Part shown: one piece after another, positions 37,401 to 52,400 of the stretch
How the letters are laid out: every line of letters starts with the position of its first letter
Position numbering within the stretch: the stretch's first letter is position 1
NCBI GenBank assembly: GCA_964019135.1
Contig: OZ025252.1
Coordinates: 9,564,823-9,628,822, forward strand
Direction of reading: 5' to 3'
Origin: Arenicola marina
Taxonomy: Eukaryota > Annelida > Polychaeta > Arenicolidae
Length of the DNA: 64,000 nucleotides
Program-made: the position numbers and the translations under genes
Notes under the pieces: model-generated
What the model saw: the letters and a program-made list of their open reading frames with translations, nothing else
The model's database searches: none
Told to the model about the DNA's origin: nothing

Positions 37401-40400
37401 AGAAAGGAAGACATGCACTTGTGGTCCCATACCCAGGGATGGACCTGATAGTGTTTGCTGTTAGAAGGGAAGACATGCACTTGTGGTCCCATACCCAGGG
37501 ATGGACCTGATTGTGTTTGTTGTTAGAAAGTAAGACATGCACATGTGGTCCCATACCCAGGGATGGACCTGATAGTGTGTGCTGTTAGAAGGGAAGACAT
37601 GCACATGTGGTTCCATACCCAGGGATAGACCTGATAGTGTTTGCTGTTAGAAGGTAAGACATGCACATGTGGTCCCATACCCAGGGATGGACCTGATAGT
37701 GTTTGCTGTTAGAAGGTAAGACATGCACATGTGGTCCCATACCCAGGGATGGACCTGATAGTGTTTGCTGTTAGAAGGTAATACATGCACATGTGGTCCC
37801 ATACCCAGGGATGGACCTGATAGTGTTTGCTGTTAGAAGGTAAGACATGCACATGTGGTCCCATACCCAGGGATGGACCCGATAGTGTTTGCTGTTAGAA
37901 GGTAAGACATGCTCATGTGGTCCCATACCCAGGGATGGACCTGATAGTGTTTGCTGTTAGAAGGGAAGACATGCACTTGTGGTCCCATACCCATGGATGG
38001 ACCTGATAGTGTTTGCTGTTAGAAGGTAAGACATGCACATGTGGTCCCATACCCAGGAATGGACCTGATAGTGTTTGCTGTTAGAAGGAAAGACATGCAC
38101 TTGTGGTCCCATACCCAGGGATGGACCTGATAGTGTTTGCTGTTAGAAGGGAAGACATGCACATGTGGTCCCATACCCAGGGATGGACCTGATAGTGTTT
38201 GCTGTTAGAAGGGAAGACATGCACATGTGGTTCCATACCCAGGGATGGACCTGATAGTGTTTGCTGTTAGAAGGGAAGACATGCACATGTGGTTCCATAC
38301 CCAGGGATGGACCTGATAGTGTTTGCTGTTAGAAGGTAAACCATGCTCATGTAGTTCCATACCCAGGGATGGACCTGATAGTGTTTGCTGTTAGAAGGGA
38401 AGACATGCACATGTGGTTCCATACCCAGGGATAGACCTGATAGTGTTTGCTGTTAGAAGGTAAGACATGCACATGTGGTCCCATACCCAGGGATGGACCT
38501 GATAGTGTTTGCTGTTAGAAGGTAAGACATGCTCATGTGGTGCCATACCCAGGGATGGACCTGATAGTGTTTGCTGTTAGAAGGTAAGACATGCACATGT
38601 GGTCCCATACCCAGGGATGGACCTGATAGTGTTTGCTGTTAGAAGGTAATACATGCACATGTGGTCCCATACCCAGGGATGGACCTGATAGTGTTTGCTG
38701 TTAGAAGGTAAGACATGCACATGTGGTCCCATACCCAGGGATGGACCTGATAGTGTTTGCTGTTAGAAGGTAAGACATGCTCATGTGGTCCCATACCCAG
38801 GGATGGACCTGATTGTGTTTGTTGTTAGAAGGTAAGACATGCACATGTAGTCCCATACCCAGGGATGGACCTGATAGTGTGTGCTGTTAGAAGGGAAGAC
38901 ATGCACATGTGGTTCCATACCCAGGGATAGACCTGATAGTGTTTGCTGTTAGAAGGTAAGACATGCACATGTGGTCCCATACCCAGGGATGGACCTGATA
39001 GTGTTTGCTGTTAGAAGGTAAGACATGCACATGTGGTCCCATACCCAGGGATGGACCTGATAGTGTTTGCTGTTAGAAGGTAATACATGCACATGTGGTC
39101 CCATACCCAGGGATGGACCTGATAGTGTTTGCTGTTAGAAGGTAAGACATGCACATGTGGTCCCATACCCAGGGATGGACCCGATAGTGTTTGCTGTTAG
39201 AAGGTAAGACATGCTCATGTGGTCCCATACCCAGGGATGGACCTGATAGTGTTTGCTGTTAGAAGGGAAGACATGCACTTGTGGTCCCATACCCAGGGAT
39301 GGACCTGATAGTGTTTGCTGTTAGAAGGGAAGACATGCACTTGTGGTCCCATACCCAGGGATAGACCTGATAGTGTTTGCTGTTAGAAGGTAAGACATGC
39401 ACATGTGGTCCCATACCCAGGAATGGACCTGATAGTGTTTGCTGTTAGAAGGAAAGACATGCACTTGTGGTCCCATACCCAGGGATGGACCTGATAGTGT
39501 TTGCTGTTAGAAGGGAAGACATGCACATGTGGTCCCATACCCAGGGATGGACCTGATAGTGTTTGCTGTGAGAAGGTAATACATGCACATGTGGTCCCAT
39601 ACCCAGGGATAGACCTGATAGTGTTTGCTGTTAGAAGGTAAGACATGCTCATGTGGTGCCATACCCAGGGATGGACCTGATAGTGTTTGCTGTTAGAAGG
39701 TAAGACATGCACATGTGGTCCCATACCCAGGAATGGACCTGATAGTGTTTGCTGTTAGAAGGAAAGACATGCACTTGTGGTCCCATACCCAGGGATGGAC
39801 CTGATAGTGTTTGCTGTTAGAAGGGAAGACATGCACCTGTGGTCCCATACCCAGGGATGGACCTGATAGTGTTTGCTGTTAGAAGGGAAGACATGCACAT
39901 GTGGTTCCATACCCAGGGATGGACCTGATAGTGTTTGCTGTTAGAAGGGAAGACATGCACATGTGGTTCCATACCCAGGGATGGACCTGATAGTGTTTGC
40001 TGTTAGAAGGTAAACCATGCTCATGTAGTTCCATACCCAGGGATGGACCTGATAGTGTTTGCGGTTAGAAGGGAAAACATGCACATGTGGTTCCATACCC
40101 AGGGATAGACCTGATAGTGTTTGCTGTTAGAAGGTAAGACATGCACATGTGGTCCCATACCCAGGGATGGACCTGATAGTGTTTGCTGTTAGAAGGTAAG
40201 ACATGCTCATGTGGTGCCATACCCAGGGATGGACCTGATAGTGTTTGCTGTTAGAAGGTAAGACATGCACATGTGGTCCCATACCCAGGGATGGACCTGA
40301 TAGTGTTTGCTGTTAGAAGGTAATACATGCACATGTGGTCCCATACCCAGGGATGGACCTGATAGTGTTTGCTGTTAGAAGGTAAGACATGCACATGTGG

Positions 40401-43400
40401 TCCCATACCCAGGGATGGACCTGATAGTGTTTGCTGTTAGAAGGTAAGACATGCTCATGTGGTCCCATACCCAGGGATGGACCTGATAGTGTTTGCTGTT
40501 AGAAGGGAAGACATGCACTTGTGGTCCCATACCCAGGGATGGACCTGATAGTGTTTGCTGTTAGAAGGGAAGACATGCACTTGTGGTCCCATACCCAGGG
40601 ATGGACCTGATAGTGTTTGCTGTTAGAAGGGAAGACATGCACATGTGGTCCCATACCCAGGGATGGACCTGATAGTGTTTGCTGTTAGAAGGTAAGACAT
40701 GCTCATGTGGTGCCATACCCAGGGATGGACCTGATAGTGTTTGCTGTTAGAAGGTAAGACATGCACATGTGGTCCCATACCCAGGGATGGACCTGATAGT
40801 GTTTGCTGTTAGAAGGTAATACATGCACATGTGGTCCCATACCCAGGGATGGACCTGATAGTGTTTGCTGTTAGAAGGTAAGACATGCACATGTGGTCCC
40901 ATACCCAGGGATGGACCTGATAGTGTTTGCTGTTAGAAGGTAAGACATGCTCATGTGGTCCCATACCCAGGGATGGACCTGATAGTGTTTGCTGTTAGAA
41001 GGGAAGACATGCACTTGTGGTCCCATACCCAGGGATGGACCTGATAGTGTTTGCTGTTAGAAGGGAAGACATGCACTTGTGGTCCCATACCCAGGGATGG
41101 ACCTGATTGTGTTTGTTGTTAGAAGGTAAGACATGCACATGTAGTCCCATACCCAGGGATGGACCTGATAGTGTGTGCTGTTAGAAGGGAAGACATGCAC
41201 ATGTGGTTCCATACCCAGGGATAGACCTGATAGTGTTTGCTGTTAGAAGGTAAGACATGCACATGTGGTCCCATACCCAGGGATGGACCTGATAGTGTTT
41301 GCTGTTAGAAGGTAAGACATGCACATGTGGTCCCATACCCAGGGATGGACCTGATAGTGTTTGCTGTTAGAAGGTAATACATGCACATGTGGTCCCATAC
41401 CCAGGGATGGACCTGATAGTGTTTGCTGTTAGAAGGTAAGACATGCACATGTGGTCCCATACCCAGGGATGGACCCGATAGTGTTTGCTGTTAGAAGGTA
41501 AGACATGCTCATGTGGTCCCATACCCAGGGATGGACCTGATAGTGTTTGCTGTTAGAAGGGAAGACATGCACTTGTGGTCCCATACCCAGGGATGGACCT
41601 GATAGTGTTTGCTGTTAGAAGGGAAGACATGCACTTGTGGCCCCATACCCAGGGATAGACCTGATAGTGTTTGCTGTTAGAAGGTAAGACATGCACATGT
41701 GGTCCCATACCCAGGAATGGACCTGATAGTGTTTGCTGTTAGAAGGAAAGACATGCACTTGTGGTCCCATACCCAGGGATGGACCTGATAGTGTTTGCTG
41801 TTAGAAGGGAAGACATGCACATGTGGTCCCATACCCAGGGATGGACCTGATAGTGTTTGCTGTGAGAAGGTAATACATGCACATGTGGTCCCATACCCAG
41901 GGATAGACCTGATAGTGTTTGCTGTTAGAAGGTAAGACATGCTCATGTGGTGCCATACCCAGGGATGGACCTGATAGTGTTTGCTGTTAGAAGGTAAGAC
42001 ATGCACATGTGGTCCCATACCCAGAGATGGACCTGATAGTGTTTGCTGTGAGAAGGTAATACATGCACATGTGGTCCCATACCCAGGGATAGACCTGATA
42101 GTGTTTGCTGTTAGAAGGTAAGACATGCTCATGTGGTGCCATACCCAGGGATGGACCTGATAGTGTTTGCTGTTAGAAGGTAAGACATGCACATGTGGTC
42201 CCATACCCAGAGATGGACCTGATAGTGTTTGCTGTTAGAAGGTAAGACATGCACTTGTAGTCCCATACCCAGGGATGGACCTGATAGTGTTTGCTGTTAG
42301 AAGGGAAGACATGCACTTGTGGTCCCATACCCAGGGATGGACCTGATAGTGTTTGCTGTTAGAAGGGAAGACATGCACTTGTGGTCCCATACCCAGGGAT
42401 GGACCTGATAGTGTTTGCTGTTAGAAGGGAAGACATGCACATGTGGTCCCATACCCAGGGATGGACCTGATAGTGTTTGCTGTTAGAAGGGAAGACATGC
42501 ACTTGTGGTCCCATACCCAGGGATGGACCTGATAGTGTTTGCTGTTAGAAGGGAAGACATGCACATGTGGTCCCATACCCAGGGATGGACCTGATAGTGT
42601 TTGCTGTTAGAAGGTAAGACATGCTCATGTGGTGCCATACCCAGGGATGGACCTGATAGTGTTTGCTGTTAGAAGGTAAGACATGCACATGTGGTCCCAT
42701 ACCCAGAGATGGACCTGATAGTGTTTGCTGTGAGAAGGTAATACATGCACATGTGGTCCCATACCCAGGGATAGACCTGATAGTGTTTGCTGTTAGAAGG
42801 TAATACATGCACATGTGGTCCCATACCCAGGGATGGACCTGATAGTGTTTGCTGTTAGAAGGTAAGACATGCACATGTGGTCCCATACCCAGGGATGGAC
42901 CTGATAGTGTTTGCTGTTAGAAGGTAAGACATGCTCATGTGGTCCCATACCCAGGGATGGACCTGATAGTGTTTGCTGTTAGAAGGTAAGACATGCACTT
43001 GTGGTCCCATACCCAGGGATGGACCTGATAGTGTTTGCTGTTAGAAGGTAATACATGCACATGTGGTCCCATACCCAGGGATGGACCTGATTGTGTTTGT
43101 TGTTAGAAGGTAAGACATGCACATGTGGTCCCATACCCAGGGATGGACCTGATAGTGTGTGCTGTTAGAAGGGAAGACATGCACATGTGGTTCCATACCC
43201 AGGGATAGACCTGATAGCGTTTGCTGTTAGAAGGTAAGACATGCACATGTGGTCCCATACCCAGGGATGGACCTGATAGTGTTTGCTGTTAGAAGGTAAG
43301 ACATGCACATGTGGTCCCATACCCAGGGATGGACCTGATAGTGTTTGCTGTTAGAAGGTAATACATGCACATGTGGTCCCATACCCAGGGATGGACCTGA

Positions 43401-46400
43401 TAGTGTTTGCTGTTAGAAGGTAAGACATGCACATGTGGTCCCATACCCAGGGATGGACCCGATAGTGTTTGCTGTTAGAAGGTAAGACATGCTCATGTGG
43501 TCCCATACCCAGGGATGGACCTGATAGTGTTTGCTGTTAGAAGGGAAGACATGCACTTGTGGTCCCATACCCAGGGATGGACCTGATAGTGTTTGCTGTT
43601 AGAAGGGAAGACATGCACTTGTGGTCCCATACCCAGGGATAGACCTGATAGTGTTTGCTGTTAGAAGGTAAGACATGCACATGTGGTCCCATACCCAGGA
43701 ATGGACCTGATAGTGTTTGCTGTTAGAAGGAAAGACATGCACTTGTGGTCCCATACCCAGGGATGGACCTGATAGTGTTTGCTGTTAGAAGGGAAGACAT
43801 GCACATGTGGTCCCATACCCAGGGATGGACCTGATAGTGTTTGCTGTTAGAAGGGAAGACATGCACATGTGGTTCCATACCCAGGGATGGACCTGATAGT
43901 GTTTGCTGTTAGAAGGGAAGACATGCACATGTGGTTCCATACCCAGGGATGGACCTGATAGTGTTTGCTGTTAGAAGGGAAGACATGCACTTGTGGTCCC
44001 ATACCCAGGGATGGACCTGATAGTGTTTGCTGTTAGAAGGGAAGACATGCACATGTGGTCCCATACCCAGGGATGGACCTGATAGTGTTTGCTGTTAGAA
44101 GGTAAGACATGCTCATGTGGTGCCATACCCAGGGATGGACCTGATAGTGTTTGCTGTTAGAAGGTAAGACATGCACATGTGGTCCCATACCCAGGGATGC
44201 CCCTGATAGTGTTTGCTGTTAGAAGGTAATACATGCACATGTGGTCCCATACCCAGGGATGGACCTGATAGTGTTTGCTGTTAGAAGGTAAGACATGCAC
44301 ATGTGGTCCCATACCCAGGGATGGACCTGATAGTGTTTGCTGTTAGAAGGTAAGACATGCTCATGTGGTCCCATACCCAGGGATGGACCTGATAGTGTTT
44401 GCTGTTAGAAGGGAAGACATGCACTTGTGGTCCCATACCCAGGGATGGACCTGATAGTGTTTGCTGTTAGAAGGGAAGACATCCACTTGTGGTCCCATAC
44501 CCAGGGATGGACCTGATTGTGTTTGTTGTTAGAAAGTAAGACATGCACATGTGGTCCCATACCCAGGGATGGACCTGATAGTGTGTGCTGTTAGAAGGGA
44601 AGACATGCACATGTGGTTCCATACCCAGGGATAGACCTGATAGTGTTTGCTGTTAGAAGGTAAGACATGCACATGTGGTCCCATACCCAGGGATGGACCT
44701 GATAGTGTTTGCTGTTAGAAGGTAAGACATGCACATGTGGTCCCATACCTAGGGATGGACCTGATAGTGTTTGCTGTTAGAAGGTAATACATGCACATGT
44801 GGTCCCATACCCAGGGATGGACCTGATAGTGTTTGCTGTTAGAAGGTAAGACATGCACATGTGGTCCCATACCCAGGGATGGACCCGATAGTGTTTGCTG
44901 TTAGAAGGTAAGACATGCTCATGTGGTCCCATACCCAGGGATGGACCTGATAGTGTTTGCTGTTAGAAGGGAAGACATGCACTTGTGGTCCCATACCCAG
45001 GGATGGACCTGATAGTGTTTGCTGTTAGAAGGGAAGACATGCACTTGTGGTCCCATACCCAGGGATAGACCTGATAGTGTTTGCTGTTAGAAGGTAAGAC
45101 ATGCACATGTGGTCCCATACCCAGGAATGGACCTGATAGTGTTTGCTGTTAGAAGGAAAGACATGCACTTGTGGTCCCATACCCAGGGATGGACCTGATA
45201 GTGTTTGCTGTTAGAAGGGAAGACATGCACATGTGGTCCCATACCCAGGGATGGACCTGATAGTGTTTGCTGTTAGAAGGGAAGACATGCACATGTGGTT
45301 CCATATCCAGGGATGGACCTGATAGTGTTTGCTGTTAGAAGGGAAGACATGCACATGTGGTTCCATACCCAGGGATGGACCTGATAGTGTTTGCTGTTAG
45401 AAGGTAAACCATGCTCATGTAGTTCCATACCCAGGGATGGACCTGATAGTGTTTGCTGTTAGAAGGGAAGACATGCACATGTGGTTCCATACCCAGGAAT
45501 GGACCTGATAGTGTTTGCTGTTAGAAGGAAAGACATGCACTTGTGGTCCCATACCCAGGGATGGACCTGATAGTGTTTGCTGTTAGAAGGGAAGACATGC
45601 ACATGTGGTCCCATACCCAGGGATGGACCTGATAGTGTTTGCTGTGAGAAGGTAATACATGCACATGTGGTCCCATACCCAGGGATAGACCTGATAGTGT
45701 TTGCTGTTAGAAGGTAAGACATGCTCATGTGGTGCCATACCCAGGGATAGACCTGATAGTGTTTGCTGTTAGAAGGTAAGACATGCACATGTGGTCCCAT
45801 ACCCAGAGATGGACCTGATAGTGTTTGCTGTGAGAAGGTAATACATGCACATGTGGTCCCATACCCAGGGATAGACCTGATAGTGTTTGCTGTTAGAAGG
45901 TAAGACATGCTCATGTGGTGCCATACCCAGGGATGGACCTGATAGTGTTTGCTGTTAGAAGGTAAGACATGCACATGTGGTCCCATACCCAGAGATGGAC
46001 CTGATAGTGTTTGCTGTTAGAAGGTAAGACATGCACTTGTAGTCCCATACCCAGGGATGGACCTGATAGTGTTTGCTGTTAGAAGGGAAGACATGCACTT
46101 GTGGTCCCATACCCAGGGATGGACCTGATAGTGTTTGCTGTTAGAAGGGAAGACATGCACTTGTGGTCCCATACCCAGGGATGGACCTGATAGTGTTTGC
46201 TGTTAGAAGGGAAGACATGCACATGTGGTCCCATACCCAGGGATGGACCTGATAGTGTTTGCTGTTAGAAGGGAAGACATGCACTTGTGGTCCCATACCC
46301 AGGGATGGACCTGATAGTGTTTGCTGTTAGAAGGGAAGACATGCACATGTGGTCCCATACCCAGGGATGGACCTGATAGTGTTTGCTGTTAGAAGGTAAG

Positions 46401-49400
46401 ACATGCTCATGTGGTGCCATACCCAGGGATGGACCTGATAGTGTTTGCTGTTAGAAGGTAAGACATGCACATGTGGTCCCATACCCAGAGATGGACCTGA
46501 TAGTGTTTGCTGTGAGAAGGTAATACATGCACATGTGGTCCCATACCCAGGGATAGACCTGATAGTGTTTGCTGTTAGAAGGTAATACATGCACATGTGG
46601 TCCCATACCCAGGGATGGACCTGATAGTGTTTGCTGTTAGAAGGTAAGACATGCACATGTGGTCCCATACCCAGGGATGGACCTGATAGTGTTTGCTGTT
46701 AGAAGGTAAGACATGCTCATGTGGTCCCATACCCAGGGATGGACCTGATAGTGTTTGCTGTTAGAAGGTAAGACATGCACTTGTGGTCCCATACCCAGGG
46801 ATGGACCTGATAGTGTTTGCTGTTAGAAGGGAAGACATGCACTTGTGGTCCCATACCCAGGGATGGACCTGATTGTGTTTGTTGTTAGAAGGTAAGACAT
46901 GCACATGTGGTCCCATACCCAGGGATGGACCTGATAGTGTGTGCTGTTAGAAGGGAAGACATGCACATGTGGTTCCATACCCAGGGATAGACCTGATAGC
47001 GTTTGCTGTTAGAAGGTAAGACATGCACATGTGGTCCCATACCCAGGGATGGACCTGATAGTGTTTGCTGTTAGAAGGTAAGACATGCACATGTGGTCCC
47101 ATACCCAGGGATGGACCTGATAGTGTTTGCTGTTAGAAGGTAATACATGCACATGTGGTCCCATACCCAGGGATGGACCTGATAGTGTTTGCTGTTAGAA
47201 GGTAAGACATGCACATGTGGTCCCATACCCAGGGATGGACCCGATAGTGTTTGCTGTTAGAAGGTAAGACATGCTCATGTGGTCCCATACCCAGGGATGG
47301 ACCTGATAGTGTTTGCTGTTAGAAGGGAAGACATGCACTTGTGGTCCCATACCCAGGGATGGACCTGATAGTGTTTGCTGTTAGAAGGGAAGACATGCAC
47401 TTGTGGTCCCATACCCAGGGATAGACCTGATAGTGTTTGCTGTTAGAAGGTAAGACATGCACATGTGGTCCCATACCCAGGAATGGACCTGATAGTGTTT
47501 GCTGTTAGAAGGAAAGACATGCACTTGTGGTCCCATACCCAGGGATGGACCTGATAGTGTTTGCTGTTAGAAGGGAAGACATGCACATGTGGTCCCATAC
47601 CCAGGGATGGACCTGATAGTGTTTGCTGTTAGAAGGGAAGACATGCACATGTGGTTCCATACCCAGGGATGGACCTGATAGTGTTTGCTGTTAGAAGGGA
47701 AGACATGCACATGTGGTTCCATACCCAGGGATGGACCTGATAGTGTTTGCTGTTAGAAGGGAAGACATGCACTTGTGGTCCCATACCCAGGGATGGACCT
47801 GATAGTGTTTGCTGTTAGAAGGGAAGACATGCACATGTGGTCCCATACCCAGGGATGGACCTGATAGTGTTTGCTGTTAGAAGGTAAGACATGCTCATGT
47901 GGTGCCATACCCAGGGATGGACCTGATAGTGTTTGCTGTTAGAAGGTAAGACATGCACATGTGGTCCCATACCCAGGGATGCCCCTGATAGTGTTTGCTG
48001 TTAGAAGGTAATACATGCACATGTGGTCCCATACCCAGGGATGGACCTGATAGTGTTTGCTGTTAGAAGGTAAGACATGCACATGTGGTCCCATACCCAG
48101 GGATGGACCTGATAGTGTTTGCTGTTAGAAGGTAAGACATGCTCATGTGGTCCCATACCCAGGGATGGACCTGATAGTGTTTGCTGTTAGAAGGGAAGAC
48201 ATGCACTTGTGGTCCCATACCCAGGGATGGACCTGATAGTGTTTGCTGTTAGAAGGGAAGACATGCACTTGTGGTCCCATACCCAGGGATGGACCTGATT
48301 GTGTTTGTTGTTAGAAAGTAAGACATGCACATGTGGTCCCATACCCAGGGATGGACCTGATAGTGTGTGCTGTTAGAAGGGAAGACATGCACATGTGGTT
48401 CCATACCCAGGGATAGACCTGATAGTGTTTGCTGTTAGAAGGTAAGACATGCACATGTGGTCCCATACCCAGGGATGGACCTGATAGTGTTTGCTGTTAG
48501 AAGGTAAGACATGCACATGTGGTCCCATACCTAGGGATGGACCTGATAGTGTTTGCTGTTAGAAGGTAATACATGCACATGTGGTCCCATACCCAGGGAT
48601 GGACCTGATAGTGTTTGCTGTTAGAAGGTAAGACATGCACATGTGGTCCCATACCCAGGGATGGACCCGATAGTGTTTGCTGTTAGAAGGTAAGACATGC
48701 TCATGTGGTCCCATACCCAGGGATGGACCTGATAGTGTTTGCTGTTAGAAGGGAAGACATGCACTTGTGGTCCCATACCCAGGGATGGACCTGATAGTGT
48801 TTGCTGTTAGAAGGGAAGACATGCACTTGTGGTCCCATACCCAGGGATAGACCTGATAGTGTTTGCTGTTAGAAGGTAAGACATGCACATGTGGTCCCAT
48901 ACCCAGGAATGGACCTGATAGTGTTTGCTGTTAGAAGGAAAGACATGCACTTGTGGTCCCATACCCAGGGATGGACCTGATAGTGTTTGCTGTTAGAAGG
49001 GAAGACATGCACATGTGGTCCCATACCCAGGGATGGACCTGATAGTGTTTGCTGTTAGAAGGGAAGACATGCACATGTGGTTCCATATCCAGGGATGGAC
49101 CTGATAGTGTTTGCTGTTAGAAGGGAAGACATGCACATGTGGTTCCATACCCAGGGATGGACCTGATAGTGTTTGCTGTTAGAAGGTAAACCATGCTCAT
49201 GTAGTTCCATACCCAGGGATGGACCTGATAGTGTTTGCTGTTAGAAGGGAAGACATGCACATGTGGTTCCATACCCAGGGATAGACCTGATAGTGTTTGC
49301 TGTTAGAAGGTAAGACATGCACATGTGGTCCCATACCCAGGGATGGACCTGATAGTGTTTGCTGTTAGAAGGTAAGACATGCTCATGTGGTGCCATACCC

Positions 49401-52400
49401 AGGGATGGACCTGATAGTGTTTGCTGTTAGAAGGTAAGACATGCACATGTGGTCCCATACCCAGGGATGGACCTGATAGTGTTTGCTGTTAGAAGGTAAT
49501 ACATGCACATGTGGTCCCATACCCAGGGATGGACCTGATAGTGTTTGCTGTTAGAAGGTAAGACATGCACATGTGGTCCCATACCCAGGGATGGACCTGA
49601 TAGTGTTTGCTGTTAGAAGGTAAGACATGCTCATGTGGTCCCATACCCAGGGATGGACCTGATAGTGTTTGCTGTTAGAAGGGAAGACATGCACTTGTGG
49701 TCCCATACCCAGGGATGGACCTGATAGTGTTTGCTGTTAGAAGGGAAGACATGCACATGTGGTCCCATACCCAGGGATGGACCTGATAGTGTTTGCTGTT
49801 AGAAGGTAAGACATGCTCATGTGGTGCCATACCCAGGGATGGACCTGATAGTGTTTGCTGTTAGAAGGTAAGACATGCACATGTGGTCCCATACCCAGGG
49901 ATGGACCTGATAGTGTTTGCTGTTAGAAGGTAATACATGCACATGTGGTCCCATACCCAGGGATGGACCTGATAGTGTTTGCTGTTAGAAGGTAAGACAT
50001 GCACATGTGGTCCCATACCCAGGGATGGACCTGATAGTGTTTGCTGTTAGAAGGTAAGACATGCTCATGTGGTCCCATACCCAGGGATGGACCTGATAGT
50101 GTTTGCTGTTAGAAGGGAAGACATGCACTTGTGGTCCCATACCCAGGGATGGACCTGATAGTGTTTGCTGTTAGAAGGGAAGACATGCACTTGTGGTCCC
50201 ATACCCAGGTATGGACCTGATTGTGTTTGTTGTTAGAAGGTAAGACATGCACATGTAGTCCCATACCCAGGGATGGACCTGATAGTGTGTGCTGTTAGAA
50301 GGGAAGACATGCACATGTGGTTCCATACCCAGGGATAGACCTGATAGTGTTTGCTGTTAGAAGGTAAGACATGCACATGTGGTCCCATACCCAGGGATGG
50401 ACCTGATAGTGTTTGCTGTTAGAAGGTAAGACATGCACATGTGGTCCCATACCCAGGGATGGACCTGATAGTGTTTGCTGTTAGAAGGTAATACATGCAC
50501 ATGTGGTCCCATACCCAGGGATGGACCTGATAGTGTTTGCTGTTAGAAGGTAAGACATGCACATGTGGTCCCATACCCAGGGATGGACCCGATAGTGTTT
50601 GCTGTTAGAAGGTAAGACATGCTCATGTGGTCCCATACCCAGGGATGGACCTGATAGTGTTTGCTGTTAGAAGGGAAGACATGCACTTGTGGTCCCATAT
50701 CCAGGGATGGACCTGATAGTGTTTGCTGTTAGAAGGGAAGACATGCACTTGTGGTCCCATACCCAGGGATAGACCTGATAGTGTTTGCTGTTAGAAGGTA
50801 AGACATGCACATGTGGTCCCATACCCAGGAATGGACCTGATAGTGTTTGCTGTTAGAAGGAAAGACATGCACTTGTGGTCCCATACCCAGGGATGGACCT
50901 GATAGTGTTTGCTGTTAGAAGGGAAGACATGCACATGTGGTCCCATACCCAGGGATGGACCTGATAGTGTTTGCTGTGAGAAGGTAATACATGCACATGT
51001 GGTCCCATACCCAGGGATAGACCTGATAGTGTTTGCTGTTAGAAGGTAAGACATGCTCATGTGGTCCCATACCCAGGGATGGACCTGATAGTGTTTGCTG
51101 TTAGAAGGTAAGACATGCACATGTGGTCCCATACCCAGGAATGGACCTGATAGTGTTTGCTGTTAGAAGGAAAGACATGCACTTGTGGTCCCATACCCAG
51201 GGATGGACCTGATAGTGTTTGCTGTTAGAAGGGAAGACATGCACCTGTGGTCCCATACCCAGGGATGGACCTGATAGTGTTTGCTGTTAGAAGGGAAGAC
51301 ATGCACATGTGGTTCCATACCCAGGGATGGACCTGATAGTGTTTGCTGTTAGAAGGGAAGACATGCACATGTGGTTCCATACCCAGGGATGGACCTGATA
51401 GTGTTTGCTGTTAGAAGGTAAACCATGCTCATGTAGTTCCATACCCAGGGATGGACCTGATAGTGTTTGCTGTTAGAAGGGAAGACATGCACATGTGGTT
51501 CCATACCCAGGGATAGACCTGATAGTGTTTGCTGTTAGAAGGTAAGACATGCACATGTGGTCCCATACCCAGGGATGGACCTGATAGTGTTTGCTGTTAG
51601 AAGGTAAGACATGCTCATGTGGTGCCATACCCAGGGATGGACCTGATAGTGTTTGCTGTTAGAAGGTAAGACATGCACATGTGGTCCCATACCCAGGGAT
51701 GGACCTGATAGTGTTTGCTGTTAGAAGGTAATACATGCACATGTGGTCCCATACCCAGGGATGGACCTGATAGTGTTTGCTGTTAGAAGGTAAGACATGC
51801 ACATGTGGTCCCATACCCAGGGATGGACCTGATAGTGTTTGCTGTTAGAAGGTAAGACATGCTCATGTGGTCCCATACCCAGGGATGGACCTGATAGTGT
51901 TTGCTGTTAGAAGGGAAGACATGCACTTGTGGTCCCATACCCAGGGATGGACCTGATAGTGTTTGCTGTTAGAAGGGAAGACATGCACTTGTGGTCCCAT
52001 ACCCAGGGATGGACCTGATAGTGTTTGCTGTTAGAAGGGAAGACATGCACATGTGGTCCCATACCCAGGGATGGACCTGATAGTGTTTGCTGTTAGAAGG
52101 TAAGACATGCTCATGTGGTGCCATACCCAGGGATGGACCTGATAGTGTTTGCTGTTAGAAGGTAAGACATGCACATGTGGTCCCATACCCAGGGATGGAC
52201 CTGATAGTGTTTGCTGTTAGAAGGTAATACATGCACATGTGGTCCCATACCCAGGGATGGACCTGATAGTGTTTGCTGTTAGAAGGTAAGACATGCACAT
52301 GTGGTCCCATACCCAGGGATGGACCTGATAGTGTTTGCTGTTAGAAGGTAAGACATGCTCATGTGGTCCCATACCCAGGGATGGACCTGATAGTGTTTGC